From Hoplostethus atlanticus (lineage: Eukaryota > Chordata > Actinopteri > Trachichthyiformes > Trachichthyidae), in the NCBI GenBank assembly GCA_034670405.1, contig JAXDDX010000221.1:56001-120000 (forward strand): a stretch of 64,000 nucleotides of DNA. The letters are read 5' to 3'. The translations under genes and the position numbers were made by a program. Each line of letters opens with the position of its first letter. Within the stretch, counting starts at the first letter, position 1. The notes below the pieces were generated by a model. It was not told where the DNA came from and did no database searches. It was given only the letters and a program-made list of their open reading frames with translations. Below, piece after piece: positions 1-10,244 of the stretch.

Positions 1-214
1 TAGCGGCGTCTGGTTAACGGCGTCTGGTTAGCGACGCCTGGTTAGCGGCGTCGGGTTAGCGGCGTCTGGTTAGTGGCGTCTGGTTAGCGGCGTCTGGTTA
101 GCGACGCCTGGTTAGCGGCGTCTGGTTAGCGACGCCGGGTTAGCGGCGCCTGGTTAGCGACGTCTGGTTAGCGACGCCTGGTTAGTGACGCCTGGTTAAC
201 GACGCCTGGTTACT
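1..214. repeat. 14-bp minisatellite (GGTTAGCGRCGYCT-like)
   Basis: About 15 head-to-tail copies of a 14-bp unit (TAGCGGCGTCTGGT and variants with CGACGCC or TAACGG) run from the window edge to about 214. The array is probably longer to the left. It is CpG-rich for its surroundings. It lies upstream of the first visible nub1 exon, so it is probably intronic. Bases 215-409 after it hold no recognisable feature. Confidence 0.9.
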
Positions 215-409
215 GACGTCCTATCTGTCTTAGCTCTTATTGAATGTCTTTCCTCGTGCTTCTCTTACATAATCATTCTAGGATCACAGGACTAATGTCA
301 GGGTGCTGTGACCTTTGACCCTTGACCTTTGACCTTACTAGTGAGTTTATTGTAGTGTCTTCCTCGCTGGAAGAGCATCTTTACAGTGTGTTGTTTGGTG
401 TGGGTGCAG

Positions 410-3400
410 GCAGTGCAGCTCTGCCCTGCTCAGCTCGGTGGACAACTATGCGGTCCTGCAGCTGGACATCGTGTGGTGCTACCGGGCGCTGGAGGCCCTG
501 TCCTGTCTGGACGACGGCAAGATGAGGCTGCAGAGGGCGGAGGACTGCTTCCTGCAGTGCTACGGGGAGCAGCAGCAGAGGCTGCTTATGATCAAGGTGG
601 TCCATCCACAGACACAACCAGACTTACACTTCATTATAACGGGTACCCTGAGGTTACTGAAGGGTACCCGCGGGTCCTGAATCATCTCAATGAGAGGAAA
701 TGTTTTTCACTGTAATGACATTAGATGTAGAGGTATTGACTAGTCATTGATATGTAGTCAAAGCTGTGTGTGTGTGTGTGTGTGTGTGTGTGACGTCCAG
801 GGTAACACAGGTAGAGAGGAGGTGTTGTTTCTCAGACTGTACCTGCTTCAGAGTCTCCTGTCCTACATCGAAGGCAATGACACCCAGGCCAGACACCAAC
901 TACACAAGGTAGCATCCTAGTCCCTACCACCTACCTCCTAGTCCATAGACCCTACAGCTAGTCCCTAGTTCCTACACCCTACATCCTACCTCCTATATCC
1001 TACCTCCTATATCCTAGACCCTACACCCTACCTCCTATATTCTAGTCCTATCTAAAAGTCTTGTTGGCTGACTTGTATTAATTCCATGTTTTCTAGTTAT
1101 TATTGATGAATCTGTGTGTCTGCCAGGTGGAGGTGCTGTATAGCCGTCTGTGTCTGGACTCAGAGAAGATGGCCCAGCTGATGGCTCTGGGCTTCAGCGA
1201 CAGAGAGGCTCGACTCAGCCTCAGGGCCTGCCAGGGCGACGTACAGGAAGCCGCCATACACATCACCAACCGGAGACAGGTAGGATGCATGAAGGGGGGG
1301 GTTAAAGGTAAAGCTGTCAAACGTTAACTAGCTCATCCCCCCTCTCTCTCTCCCAGTCTGTCTTCATTGTAAACTATTAATAAAATGAAATAAAATAAAA
1401 TGTTGTGCTGGCCGTCCTAGTGGCTCAGCTGTCTAAGGTGTACACCATGTGACCACGACGCCCCGGGTTCGAATCCGACCCAAGACCTTTGTCACATGTC
1501 ACCCCTCCACTCTCAGTCTTTCCTAAATAATCTTTAAAAAAAGTTGTGTATTGCAACTTTAAATCAACTTTCTTCCTGCGTCTGATTTCCCATTTGAGGG
1601 TCTACATGAGGCGCTGGGCGTCATGATAAATGACCACAGGTCGAGGTGATTTAGATCCGCCACCGCTCCTCGAGGTGTCGCCCCACCTCCTGTTGTTTCT
1701 GTCCATCAGGAGCGCGAGGAGCTGAAGCAGAGGGAGCGGGAGAAGAGGAGGAGGAGGATGCAGGGCGTCTCCAGCCTCAGAGAGCTGGGTTACTCCCGGA
1801 GAGACGCCGCCAGGGCCCTGCACCAGGCCGACGGAGACGTGGACAGAGCCTACGCAGTCAGTACCTGTCTGTCTCTCTGTCTGTCTCTCTGTCTCTCTGT
1901 CTGTCTGTTGATGAATCCCTCCATCATTCTATCGCTCTTCTGTTCTATACATCCATCCATCAGTCGGTCTATCGTTCTGCTCATCCCTCTAAAGTGTCTG
2001 AAAGCACTTTAAACCAGATGAAGGACGTGAGGGACCTGAGGTACTGATGAAACAGGGCTTAGGAGTTAGGATACTGGGGTCTAGGGACTAGGATATAGGA
2101 GGTAGGATACTGGGGTCTAGGGACTAGGATATAGGAGGTAGGATACTGGGGTCTACGGACTAGGATGTAGGGACTAGCATGTAGGAGGTGGGATGTAGGG
2201 TCTAGGGACTAGGATGTCGGGACTAGCATGTAGGAGGTAGGATATAGGGTCTAGGGACTAAGATGTAGGGTCTAGGGACTAGCATGTAGGAGGTAGGGTA
2301 TAGGGACTAGGCTGTAAGGTCTAGGGACTAGCATGTAGGAGGTAGGGTGTATGGTCTAGGGACTAGGATGTAGGAGGTAGGGTTTAGGGACTAGGATGTA
2401 GGGTCTAGGGACTAGGATGTAGGAGGTAGGGTATAGGGTCTACAGACTAGCATGTAGGAGGTAGGATGTAGTGTCTAGGGACTAGGATGTAGGAGGTAGG
2501 GTATAGGGTCTACAGACTAGCATGTAGGGACTAGGATGTAGGGTCTAGGGACTAGGATGTAGGAGGTAGGGTATAGGGTCTACAGACTAGCATGTAGGAG
2601 GTAGGGTGTAGTGTCTAGGGACTAGGATGTAGTGTCTAGGGACTAGGAGGTAGGGTATAGGGTCTACAGACTAGCATGTACGAGGTAGGGTGTAGGGTCT
2701 AGGGACTAGGATGTAGTGTCTAGGGACTAGGATGTAGGAGGTAGGGTATAGGGTCTACAGACTAGCATGTAGGAGGTAGGGTGTAGGGTCTAGGGACTAG
2801 GATGTAGTGTCTAGGTACTAGGGTGTAGGGTCTAGGGACTAGCATGTAGGAGGTAGGATGTAGGGACTAGGATGTAGGGTCTAGGGACTAGCATGTAGGA
2901 GGTAGGACATAGGGACTAGGATGTAGGAGGTAGGGTGTAGGGACTAGGATGTAGGGTCTAGGGACTAGCATGTAGGAGGTAGAGTGTAGGGACTAGGATG
3001 TAGGAGGTAGGGTCTAGCAACTAGGATGTAGGGTCTAGGGACTAGCATGTAGGAGGTAGGGTATAGTCTACAGACTAGCATGTAGGAGGTAGGGTGTAGG
3101 GTCTAGGGACTAGGATGTAGTGTCTAGGTACTAGGGTCTAGGGACTAGCATGTAGGAGGTAGGAGGTAGGGACTAGGATGTAGGGTCTAGGGACTAGCAT
3201 GTAGGAGGTAGGGCGTAGGGACTAGGAGGTAGGGTGTAGGGACTAGGATGTAGGGTCTAGGGACTAGCATGTAGGAGGTAGGACATAGGGACTAGGATGT
3301 AGGAGGTAGGGTGTAGGGACTAGGATGTAGGGTCTAGGGACTAGCATGTAGGAGGTAGAGTGTAGGGACTAGGATGTAGGAGGTAGGGTCTAGCAACTAG

Positions 3401-4105
3401 GATGTAGGGTCTAGGGACTAGCATGTAGGAGGTAGGGTATATGGTCTACAGACTAGCATGTAGGAGGTAGGGTGTAGGGTCTAGGGACTAGGATGTAGTG
3501 TCTAGGTACTAGGGTCTAGGGACTAGCATGTAGGAGGTAGGAGGTAGGGACTAGGATGTAGGGTCTAGGGACTAGCATGTAGGAGGTAGGGCGTAGGGAC
3601 TAGGAGGTAGGGTGTAGGGACTAGGAGGTAGGGTCTAGCGACTAGGATGTAGGAGGTATTGCATGGTGAAATTCAGATGATTGATGGATTGATGTTTCGT
3701 TTTCAACATTACCTTTGATAAACGAGCCTTGTCTTGACATTTCTTTCAGTATTTAAACTCTGAACAAAATCCACTTTCTTTTTTAATTTTCTCTGGATAG
3801 ATCCTCCTTGACTCCACCCAAGCTGCCCAGGCAACCAATAACAACACAGAGGGAGCTGTCAGTCAAGAGAAGGTGGAGCAGGTACGCCGCTAAGCTCAGG
3901 ACTTCCTAAAGCAGCTTTCAGGGAGAGAGAACCTGATGAACCAGCCTCAGCTCTGGTCTGGGATCAGCAGGTCCCATCGCTAGTATTGTTTAAATCATGT
4001 CTGTCTGTCTCTCTCTCTCTCTGTCTCTCTCTCTCTGTCTCTCTCTCTCCATGTGTCTGTCTCTCTCTCTGTCTCTCTCTCTCTCTCTCTCCATGTGTCT
4101 GTCTC

Positions 4106-4148
<43 letters not shown>

Positions 4149-4335
4149 GTCTGTCTCTCTGTCTCTGTCTCTGTCAATTTCAATTTCAAAAAGCTTTATT
4201 GACATGAAAAGTGAACAGTGCTTATATTGCCAAAGCAAACGTATATGAACAGACAAAGAACAACATTTACAACAATATGAAAGTACATGCCACAAGTAAC
4301 AGGGCAACACAAGTAAGAACAAGTAAGAACTCTCT

Positions 4336-4415
<80 letters not shown>

Positions 4416-4619
4416 GTGTCTGTCTCTCTCTCCAGTTGTTGTATTTGGGTTTCGAGAGGGAGGTGTCTGAGGCGGCTCTCAGATTGACAGGCGGAGACGT
4501 CCAATCAGCTACCCAGCTGTTGCTAGACAACCAGGGCCTCCTCTCTCCTGATCTCGTGTCTGTCTCTCCTCCCTCCTCCTCCTCCGAGGAGCCCAGCACC
4601 TCCTCAGAGTCCGCAGGTA

Positions 4620-4653
<34 letters not shown>

Positions 4654-4703
4654 CATGCAAGGTGGTGGGAGAGACAAGTAAAGAAAATAAAGAGAGATCT
4701 TGA

Positions 4704-4771
<68 letters not shown>

Positions 4772-4912
4772 GACAGTGAGCTGGTGAACGAGGTGTTGGA
4801 GGACATCTCTCGTCATGAGGAAGACTACCTGGATCTGACTCTGGAGGAAGAGAACGAGCTGATCGCCACCATGAAGACCTACCTGAGCCGAGGCCCCACA
4901 CACACCGTGTGA
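410..4912 (+). CDS. nub1: NEDD8 ultimate buster 1 (negative regulator of ubiquitin-like proteins), 5'-partial
   Basis: NUB1 binds NEDD8 and FAT10 conjugates and hands them to the proteasome (family knowledge). Seven exons are supported: 410-596, 801-908, 1127-1279, 1710-1856, 3801-3881, 4436-4616 and 4770-4912 (TGA). Each is flanked by AG and GT and joins in frame. Three UBA domains are visible: [20 protein letters not shown] (exon at 1127), a second centred on [20 protein letters not shown] (exon at 1710), and a third centred on [20 protein letters not shown] (across 3881/4436). A charged [11 protein letters not shown] stretch precedes UBA2, as in the mammalian protein. The acidic tail ([15 protein letters not shown]) also matches the family. 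The N-terminal ubiquitin-like region is outside the window. Several introns end in microsatellites touching the acceptor. crygn and rheb follow as in other vertebrates. The first exon start at 410 is one of several nearby AG choices. Confidence 0.95.
912..1052. repeat. Short inverted block of the nub1 minisatellite motif
   Basis: This block in the intron after the exon at 801-908 repeats CCTACCTCCTATATCCTA and CTAGTCCCTAG motifs. It reads as the reverse complement of the TAGGATGTAGGAGGTAGG / CTAGGGACTAG units that fill 2055-3655 in a later intron of the same gene. About 140 bp in all, with irregular units. Confidence 0.75.
1405..1540 (+). repeat. tRNA-derived SINE
   Basis: The head resembles a degenerate tRNA. 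A-box-like TGGCTCAGCTGTCTAAGG lies near 1431 and a perfect B box GGGTTCGAATCC near 1467. They are followed by a non-tRNA tail (ACCTTTGTCACATGTCACCC, then CT-rich), which is the pattern of common fish tRNA-SINEs. It sits in a nub1 intron. Exact SINE family and 3' end are not determined. Confidence 0.75.
2055..3655. repeat. 1.6-kb minisatellite with higher-order repeat, nub1 intron
   Basis: The intron between 1856 and 3801 is mostly irregular repeats of CTAGGGACTAG, GATGTAGGAGGTAGGGT and related ~12-20-bp modules. Near the 3' side a longer block is itself duplicated: about 2880-3245 recurs at about 3256-3622 with an offset of 376-378 bp. Marker modules are GGACATAGGG (2905 and 3281) and GGGCGTAGGG (3211 and 3589). 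The array ends about 145 bp before the exon at 3801. Confidence 0.9.
4000..4434. repeat. (CT)n microsatellites split by a LINE-like 3' tail
   Basis: The nub1 intron 3882-4435 holds CT/CTGT runs at about 4000-4174 and 4335-4434. Between them at about 4173-4332 is a sequence beginning CAATTTCAATTTCAAAAAGC and containing TTTATTGACATGAAAAG and TATTGCCAAAGCAAA. It has the look of the 3' tail of a fish LINE in antisense. The second CT run directly becomes the polypyrimidine tract of the acceptor at 4435. Confidence 0.7.
4712..4767. repeat. (GT)n microsatellite touching a nub1 splice acceptor
   Basis: About 28 GT repeats end in TAG at the acceptor of the last nub1 exon (exon starts 4770). A CA run at about 4622-4651 sits just behind the donor of the preceding exon, so both ends of this short intron are microsatellite. 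Confidence 0.9.
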
Positions 4913-7334
4913 CACACACACTGATACACACTGATACACATGGTCTGACAAAGACACGCTGACTGACACACACACACACACACACCACAACATAGAAACA
5001 CACACTGGCTAACACACACACACACAGGTGCCATGTTAGCACCCACATTTATCCATACTGTGTTAGCCAATTGAAGCAATAACAAAGGTTAAACATTTTC
5101 ATTTACTCGGTTAAAGAACAACTACAGGTTGAACTGCCAAGGCAGGAGGCGGCGACACGTCAGACAGACGTCTAGCTCAGCCAATGAGACGCTGTCTGAG
5201 ATAGAATAACAGGAAGTCTTGTCTCTCATGCTGTATATCATCAAATTAAAATGGAAAAAAGCAGTCTGCATGTTGCTCTACCAGCTCTGACCTAAGCTCT
5301 TTTGCACCAAAGCTCAATTTCAAAATAAAAGTCTAGCTAAGGTCAGTTAGCTTCGTGACCTTTAAAACACCTTAACTCCAAGTTGTCTCATATCACTGGG
5401 TATAGTGTTCATGGCGTTTTATTTTTATTTGGGCATGCATAAGAAAGAGACTTTACTTTTGATTATTTCATCAGGAATTCATGCATCAAAGCTCAACATC
5501 AAATACAGTTAGCCTCCAGTGAGTATACCATTTATTGAGTTTTCTTTTGAAGTTTTGGCATGCATGGGCTTTGTTTAAATTAGTAGAGCTACTAGCTAGT
5601 AGGGCAACGTGGTGAAAAAAAGTGACCCTTTTGCACTTTATTTTGGTAATTTAATTAAAGCTCAATTTCAAAATAAAAGTCTACGTAAGGTCAGTTAGCC
5701 ATGTGAACTGTTTGGCACCTTTGTTACCAGGATACCAGTTTTATTTTGAAGCGTTGTTTTAAATGGTTAGCTAGCTAGCTAGCAGGGGGACAGACAGAAT
5801 TGTGCAAGACATTGCTGACATGTTACTACCGGTTAACCCAGATGTACAGATCAAGAGGCCAACTGACCTTAGCTAGACTTTTATTTTGATGTGGATTTGT
5901 CACAGAAGAAGTTTGCTTACATGATGCATCGATGCAAAACTGACAGAAAATTGACTTGGGATTATTGACTTATTTAAATGAGTAGCAGCACGTGAGACAA
6001 GACCTACGCTCTACAAAGAAAAAGCACTTTGAGGAAACTTCAGGAAGGTTCTTGAGATTGGAACCATGGGCCAATCTAACATAGGGGGGTTCTTCAAGGA
6101 ACCATTTGGGATATTACTGAGCTGAGGTGGATCTACCAGAGTGCCCTGACTAGCCAGTGGTTTTGGTTGTCTCTGTGAACCACGTTGTGGTTTCAGGTGC
6201 AGTGGGAGGACTAGCCTGCCTGCCGGTCCGGCCCGTGGAACAGAAGGTTCTTCAGATGCAGTACATTCGTAATAATTCAGCTGAAGTGAATATTCATCTT
6301 GATTTGCTGTTTATGGGTCCTGTACGCTTTATGTTCTAAACATTGTTGGACCAGTTTGAGTTTGGGGGATCTGAATGTGATTTGCTGAAGGCCAAGTTGA
6401 ACGTCTGGAGAAAAGAAGTTGTGACATTTATGAGTTTATTAATTCAGTTTTTGGGTTCATAAGCAACCTCTTCCTGGAGAGGTGACCCCTACTCTTACAA
6501 AAGATTAAAACAAGTTATATTTGTTATAAGGTGACTTCCCAGTCCTTTACAGACTGGATGCTCTCAACTTTAGTTATTGAATGCTCGTGAGGTAATACCT
6601 TTTCCCCCAGAATGGATAAGCAGCATTTTCACTATTTCAACTTTTTCAGATATTTGGATTTAACCAAAGGAACTTCTGTTATTCAGGAGAGTTCTGTTTT
6701 ATGTTGGTGATTCACCAGCCAGGTCATGGGAATGACTAGAATTTGTAATTTAATTTGAAGGATAACGTTGAGTTTTATTTAAATTAATTTCATGTTATTG
6801 ACTTTGATGTGGATTGTTTTGTGTCGACAATGAAAAGACTGTTCAGTTTGAGTTTGTTTGCCAGTATACAGTGAGTGTACAAAATATTAGGAATCAAATA
6901 GTGAGACCAGGTGACTTCAGGTGAGATGTGATCCAGTTGATCCACCTTGGCGGGGAGGAGGCAGGGTTAAGAGACATGGACTGTACCAAAGGGAACATTC
7001 GGACGTTGGGCCCAATATCTTGTACACTCAGTGAGTATGAATCTGTCACCAAGACCTGTTGTGCTAAAGGTGCCATAGAGTTGATGGCCTGTATTTTCTT
7101 TCATATTACATCATATATACATGTTGAATTACTTCAATAAAACATTATTTGGTTTGTAATTGTAAATCTGTGTGGCAGTTTGAGTTTCTGTGTGTATTTG
7201 TGCTTCTGTCACAATGGAAAATGGTGCAGTAGCGTTGAGGAGGAAATAACATGAGGTATGCTCTCGGCCCATTGGTCGATGTTAAATAATGAGAAGGTAG
7301 ACGCCTCGATCATCCATGTGAACCCGGGAGATCG
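4913..7334. other. nub1 3' region and intergenic sequence with dispersed short repeats
   Basis: There is no convincing coding exon. The 3' flank begins with CA-rich DNA. A block containing CTCAATTTCAAAATAAAAGT appears at about 5312-5355 and again at about 5658-5704, and in reverse complement at about 5857-5893. ATTAAA/AATAAA-type signals occur at 5324 and near 7135. Part of this may be long nub1 3' UTR. In human, WDR86 lies between NUB1 and CRYGN; no WD-repeat coding sequence is seen here. Confidence 0.6.
5324..5329 (+). promoter_or_regulatory. Candidate nub1 polyadenylation signal
   Basis: This AATAAA is about 410 bp after the nub1 stop and is the first good match downstream. It lies inside a locally repeated block, so it could belong to a dispersed repeat. 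A later AATAAA near 7135 is an alternative. Confidence 0.35.
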
Positions 7335-7935
7335 TTGGCTCTGGTGATCCATGCTAACACTTTAGCATACACTATGTTGAGTGATAGTAGGCTCCATGAT
7401 AACACTTTAGCATACACTATGTTGAGTGATAGTAGGCTCCATGCTAACACTTTAGTAAACACTATGTTGAATGATAGTAGCTTCATGCTAACACTAGCAT
7501 ACAATATGTTGAGTGATAGTCTCCATGCTAACACCTTAGTATACACTGTTGAGTGATAGTAGGCCCATGATAACACTTTAGCATACACTATGTTGAGTGA
7601 TAGTAGGCTCCATGCTAACACTTTAGCATACACTATGTTGAGTGATAGCAGGCTCCATGCTAACACTTTAGTAAACACTGTTGAGAGATAGTAGCTCCAT
7701 GCTAACACTAGCATAGACTATGTTGAGTGATAGTCTCCATGATAACACCCTAGCATACTGTGTTGAGTGATAGTAGGCCCCATACTAACACTAGCATACA
7801 CTGTGTTGAGTGATAGTAGGCTCCGTGATAACACTTTAGCATACACTGTGTTGAGTGATAATAGGCTCTGTGATAACACTTTAGCATACACTGTGTTGAG
7901 TGATAGTAGGCTCCATGATAACACTTTGTTCTGGT
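7335..7935. repeat. ~47-bp minisatellite
   Basis: About 13 units carry the modules CCATGATAACACTTTAGCAT and ACACTATGTTGAGTGATAGT, with variants (CATGCTAACAC, TAGTAAACAC) and small deletions. The array ends about 80 bp before the crygn polyadenylation signal. Open frames on both strands here come only from the repeat. Confidence 0.92.
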
Positions 7936-8012
7936 CATGTGAAGCGCCACACAAAACTAGACACACACGGAGAGTTTTTGATAAAAAACGTGTTTTCTTA
8001 TCTTAGTCTTGT

Positions 8013-8022
8013 TTTATTTATT
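8013..8022 (-). promoter_or_regulatory. crygn polyadenylation signal (AATAAATAAA)
   Basis: Read on the minus strand this is AATAAATAAA, two overlapping AATAAA hexamers about 80 bp downstream of the crygn stop codon. That distance fits a compact 3' UTR. Confidence 0.65.
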
Positions 8023-8100
8023 GTACATCATTACAGAGTGGTAAAAGTAACAGTCCGTGGTACGGGGGAGTTCAGGTTCAGAGGTCAGAGGTCAGTGCGT

Positions 8101-8277
8101 TTAGAAGTAGTTGACGACTCTGCGGATGGACTGGATGTTGGGGTTCTGGGCCTGCCACTCGTTGTGGCTGCAGTAGTTTCCCCTCTCCACGATGTACATA
8201 CGACCACGGAAGTTGGGCTCCTCGTACATCACCCAGCTACAGAGAGAGAGAGGGTCAGCCTTAGGTTCACAGCTTCA

Positions 8278-8322
<45 letters not shown>

Positions 8323-8512
8323 CTCACGCTCCGTCTCCGTAGACCCTGATGGAGTTGATGCAGTTCTTGGAGAAGCCGCGGCTCTGCAGGAAGGGACAGT
8401 CGTCGCAGATGTCGACACACTGACCAGAGAAGTTACAGGCTTCAAACAGCTCGATACGGTAGTGCTCTCCATGCTGGATGGATGGACAGATGGATGGATA
8501 GATAGATGGATG

Positions 8513-8559
<47 letters not shown>

Positions 8560-9656
8560 GGATAGATAGAAAGTTACAGTGTTAGAAAAGATTCCCTCAT
8601 AAAGTTAAAGGACGACAAGAACATCGGACATCAACGCTGTCTGGTTTCCTGATCGATCCCAGGAGAGGAAACAGGCTGATCCTGACTTTAGAAGGTGAAA
8701 ATGGACGCCAATCGCCAATTTGGGGAGTGTAATGTAAGTAATATAACAAGTAGTGTAATCGATTACTGTTTCCAGGGAGTCATAAGTAAAATAACGGCAT
8801 TACTTTTGAAATGAGCAACGAGTAATAAGTACTGTATTACTTCCTTACCATGCGGATGGGCTTGCAGGAGCCCATGTGGTCGTTGTGGGAGTTCCACCTC
8901 TGGAATTCTGGGTATTCTCCGTGCTCCAGGATGTACTGCTGGCCCTTGAAGTCGGGGTGGTCGTAGCAGATGAAGGCACCGCTCTCGACACGAATGGAGT
9001 TCACCCTGAACACAGAACAACACCGCAAATATATGAAGAGTTCCAGTTTGACCTCCAGCCATCGCATTGTCACTCTCACATACTGATACTGATACTGATA
9101 CTGACACTGATACTCATTCTTACCTGTTCATGAAGCCGCGGTCCTGGAAGTTATCACAGTCTCCACGGACCTCCAGCTTCCTGCCGGTGAAGCACTTCCC
9201 CTCATAGAAGGTGATCTGGAAGAGAGATGGACGAGAGAGATTTCATTTCCAAAACCTTCCTGAACATTTTGTCGTCTCTACTGTTGGTCAGAAGTTTGAT
9301 TTTGTTCCCGTCATGACTCTCTTCTCATACGTCTCCCTGATGAAAAATACTGATTTCATTCAGCCGGTGGTGTGAATTTAGTCGTGAGAAAAGAAGAGAG
9401 GGATGGAAAGGAGGGATGGGAGGAGGAAGAGGAAGAGAGCTTCATCTTGAGTAAATACTGAATGAGTTTTATTATCCAGTTAAATCAGCTGAGATGAAAT
9501 TTGTGCAAATAGGAAGGAATTTGTGAGTATGATGGTATGATGTCCTCCTCATCACCAATAAGAAAACACAGCTTTCCAGTTTCTCAATCAATAAATCTGA
9601 TCAGATAACCAATCAAATGTTGCCTTGTTACTCACCTTTCCAGAGTACTGCGACAT
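8101..9656 (-). CDS. crygn: Crystallin gamma N
   Basis: This is a lens beta/gamma-crystallin, a structural refractive protein with two double-Greek-key domains. Five coding exons are in frame: 9636-9656 (MSQYSGK), 9124-9215, 8849-9005, 8328-8473 and 8101-8236 (TAA at 8101-8103), giving 183 aa. All introns obey GT-AG. Diagnostic stretches are ITFYEGKCFTGRKLEV (motif 1), NSHNDHMGSCKPIRM (motif 2), EHYRIELFEACNFSGQC (motif 3) and WVMYEEPNFRGRMYIVERGN (motif 4). The C terminus is RRVVNYF. The protein ends soon after motif 4, as expected for a lens crystallin, without the long divergent tail of some mammalian isoforms. One motif per exon is the N-type/beta-like exon layout. It sits between nub1 and rheb as in other vertebrates. 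Fish have more than one crygn paralogue and I cannot tell which this is. Confidence 0.93.
8477..8570. repeat. (GATA)n/(GATG)n microsatellite in a crygn intron
   Basis: GATGGATG and GATAGATA tetranucleotides run from just after the exon boundary at 8473 to about 8570. A (GT)n run of about 20 units lies on the other side of the same exon, at about 8280-8320. Confidence 0.9.
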
Positions 9657-9730
9657 GTTGCCCACTGGATGTTGTCCAACCTGGCCCACAACCACACAGA
9701 CAGTGTAACAGTGAAAAAGTTGGACCCCCC

Positions 9731-9740
9731 AATATATATG
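9731..9740 (-). promoter_or_regulatory. Candidate TATA element of crygn
   Basis: On the minus strand CATATATATT lies about 75 bp upstream of the crygn ATG (9656), at a plausible TATA distance for a short 5' UTR. A GC-rich, G-run-rich stretch (9745-9790) lies just upstream. Lens crystallin genes commonly have TATA promoters. The assignment is by position only. Confidence 0.45.
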
Positions 9741-10137
9741 TCTGGGGGCGAGCGGGGGGGGCGGGAGGGGGGCGGGGCCTGGGCCGGGACGACAAAAGAC
9801 CAGGCTTTAAAGGTTTTGCTTGCCGGAGCACTTTCCCTTCATCTGATGGCTCTGCTGATTCTGGGGTTTGTGTGCGTGCATGTGTGTGTGCGTGCATGTG
9901 TGTGTGCATGTGTGTGCATGTGTGTGTGTGTGCGTGCATGTGTGTGTGTGTGGTCTAACAATAGAATGTGCTTGGCCTGAGCTTTACAGGTCAATGCTAT
10001 TGCACATGCCACGCTTCTCCTATAGAGACAAGAGGATGTATACAGGGCTCACATACCTGTGTGTGTGTGTGTGTGTGTTTCATGTTCCATATGTCTCACA
10101 AACATAGAAGGATGAGGAAAATCCTCTTCTCACTTCT

Positions 10138-10244
10138 AAGGAGTTAGTTCAGGTTAGTTAAGGTTAGTTCAAGTTAGTTCAGGTTAAGGTCAGTTCAGGT
10201 CAGTTCAGGTTAAGGTTAAGGGTTAAGGTTAGTTCAAGTTAAGG
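10138..10244. repeat. Short tandem repeat AGGTTAGTTC / AGGTTAAG
   Basis: About ten irregular copies of a ~10-bp unit (GGTTAGTTCA, GGTTAAGGTC) run directly into the left end of the fold-back element at 10245. Bases 9868-9955 and 10058-10078 are GT-rich. No gene is seen between crygn and this repeat. Confidence 0.75.

Noticed and set aside
7335-7935. Possible gene (open frames up to 134 codons on both strands)
   Set aside because: Frames follow the 47-bp minisatellite and occur on both strands; no family.
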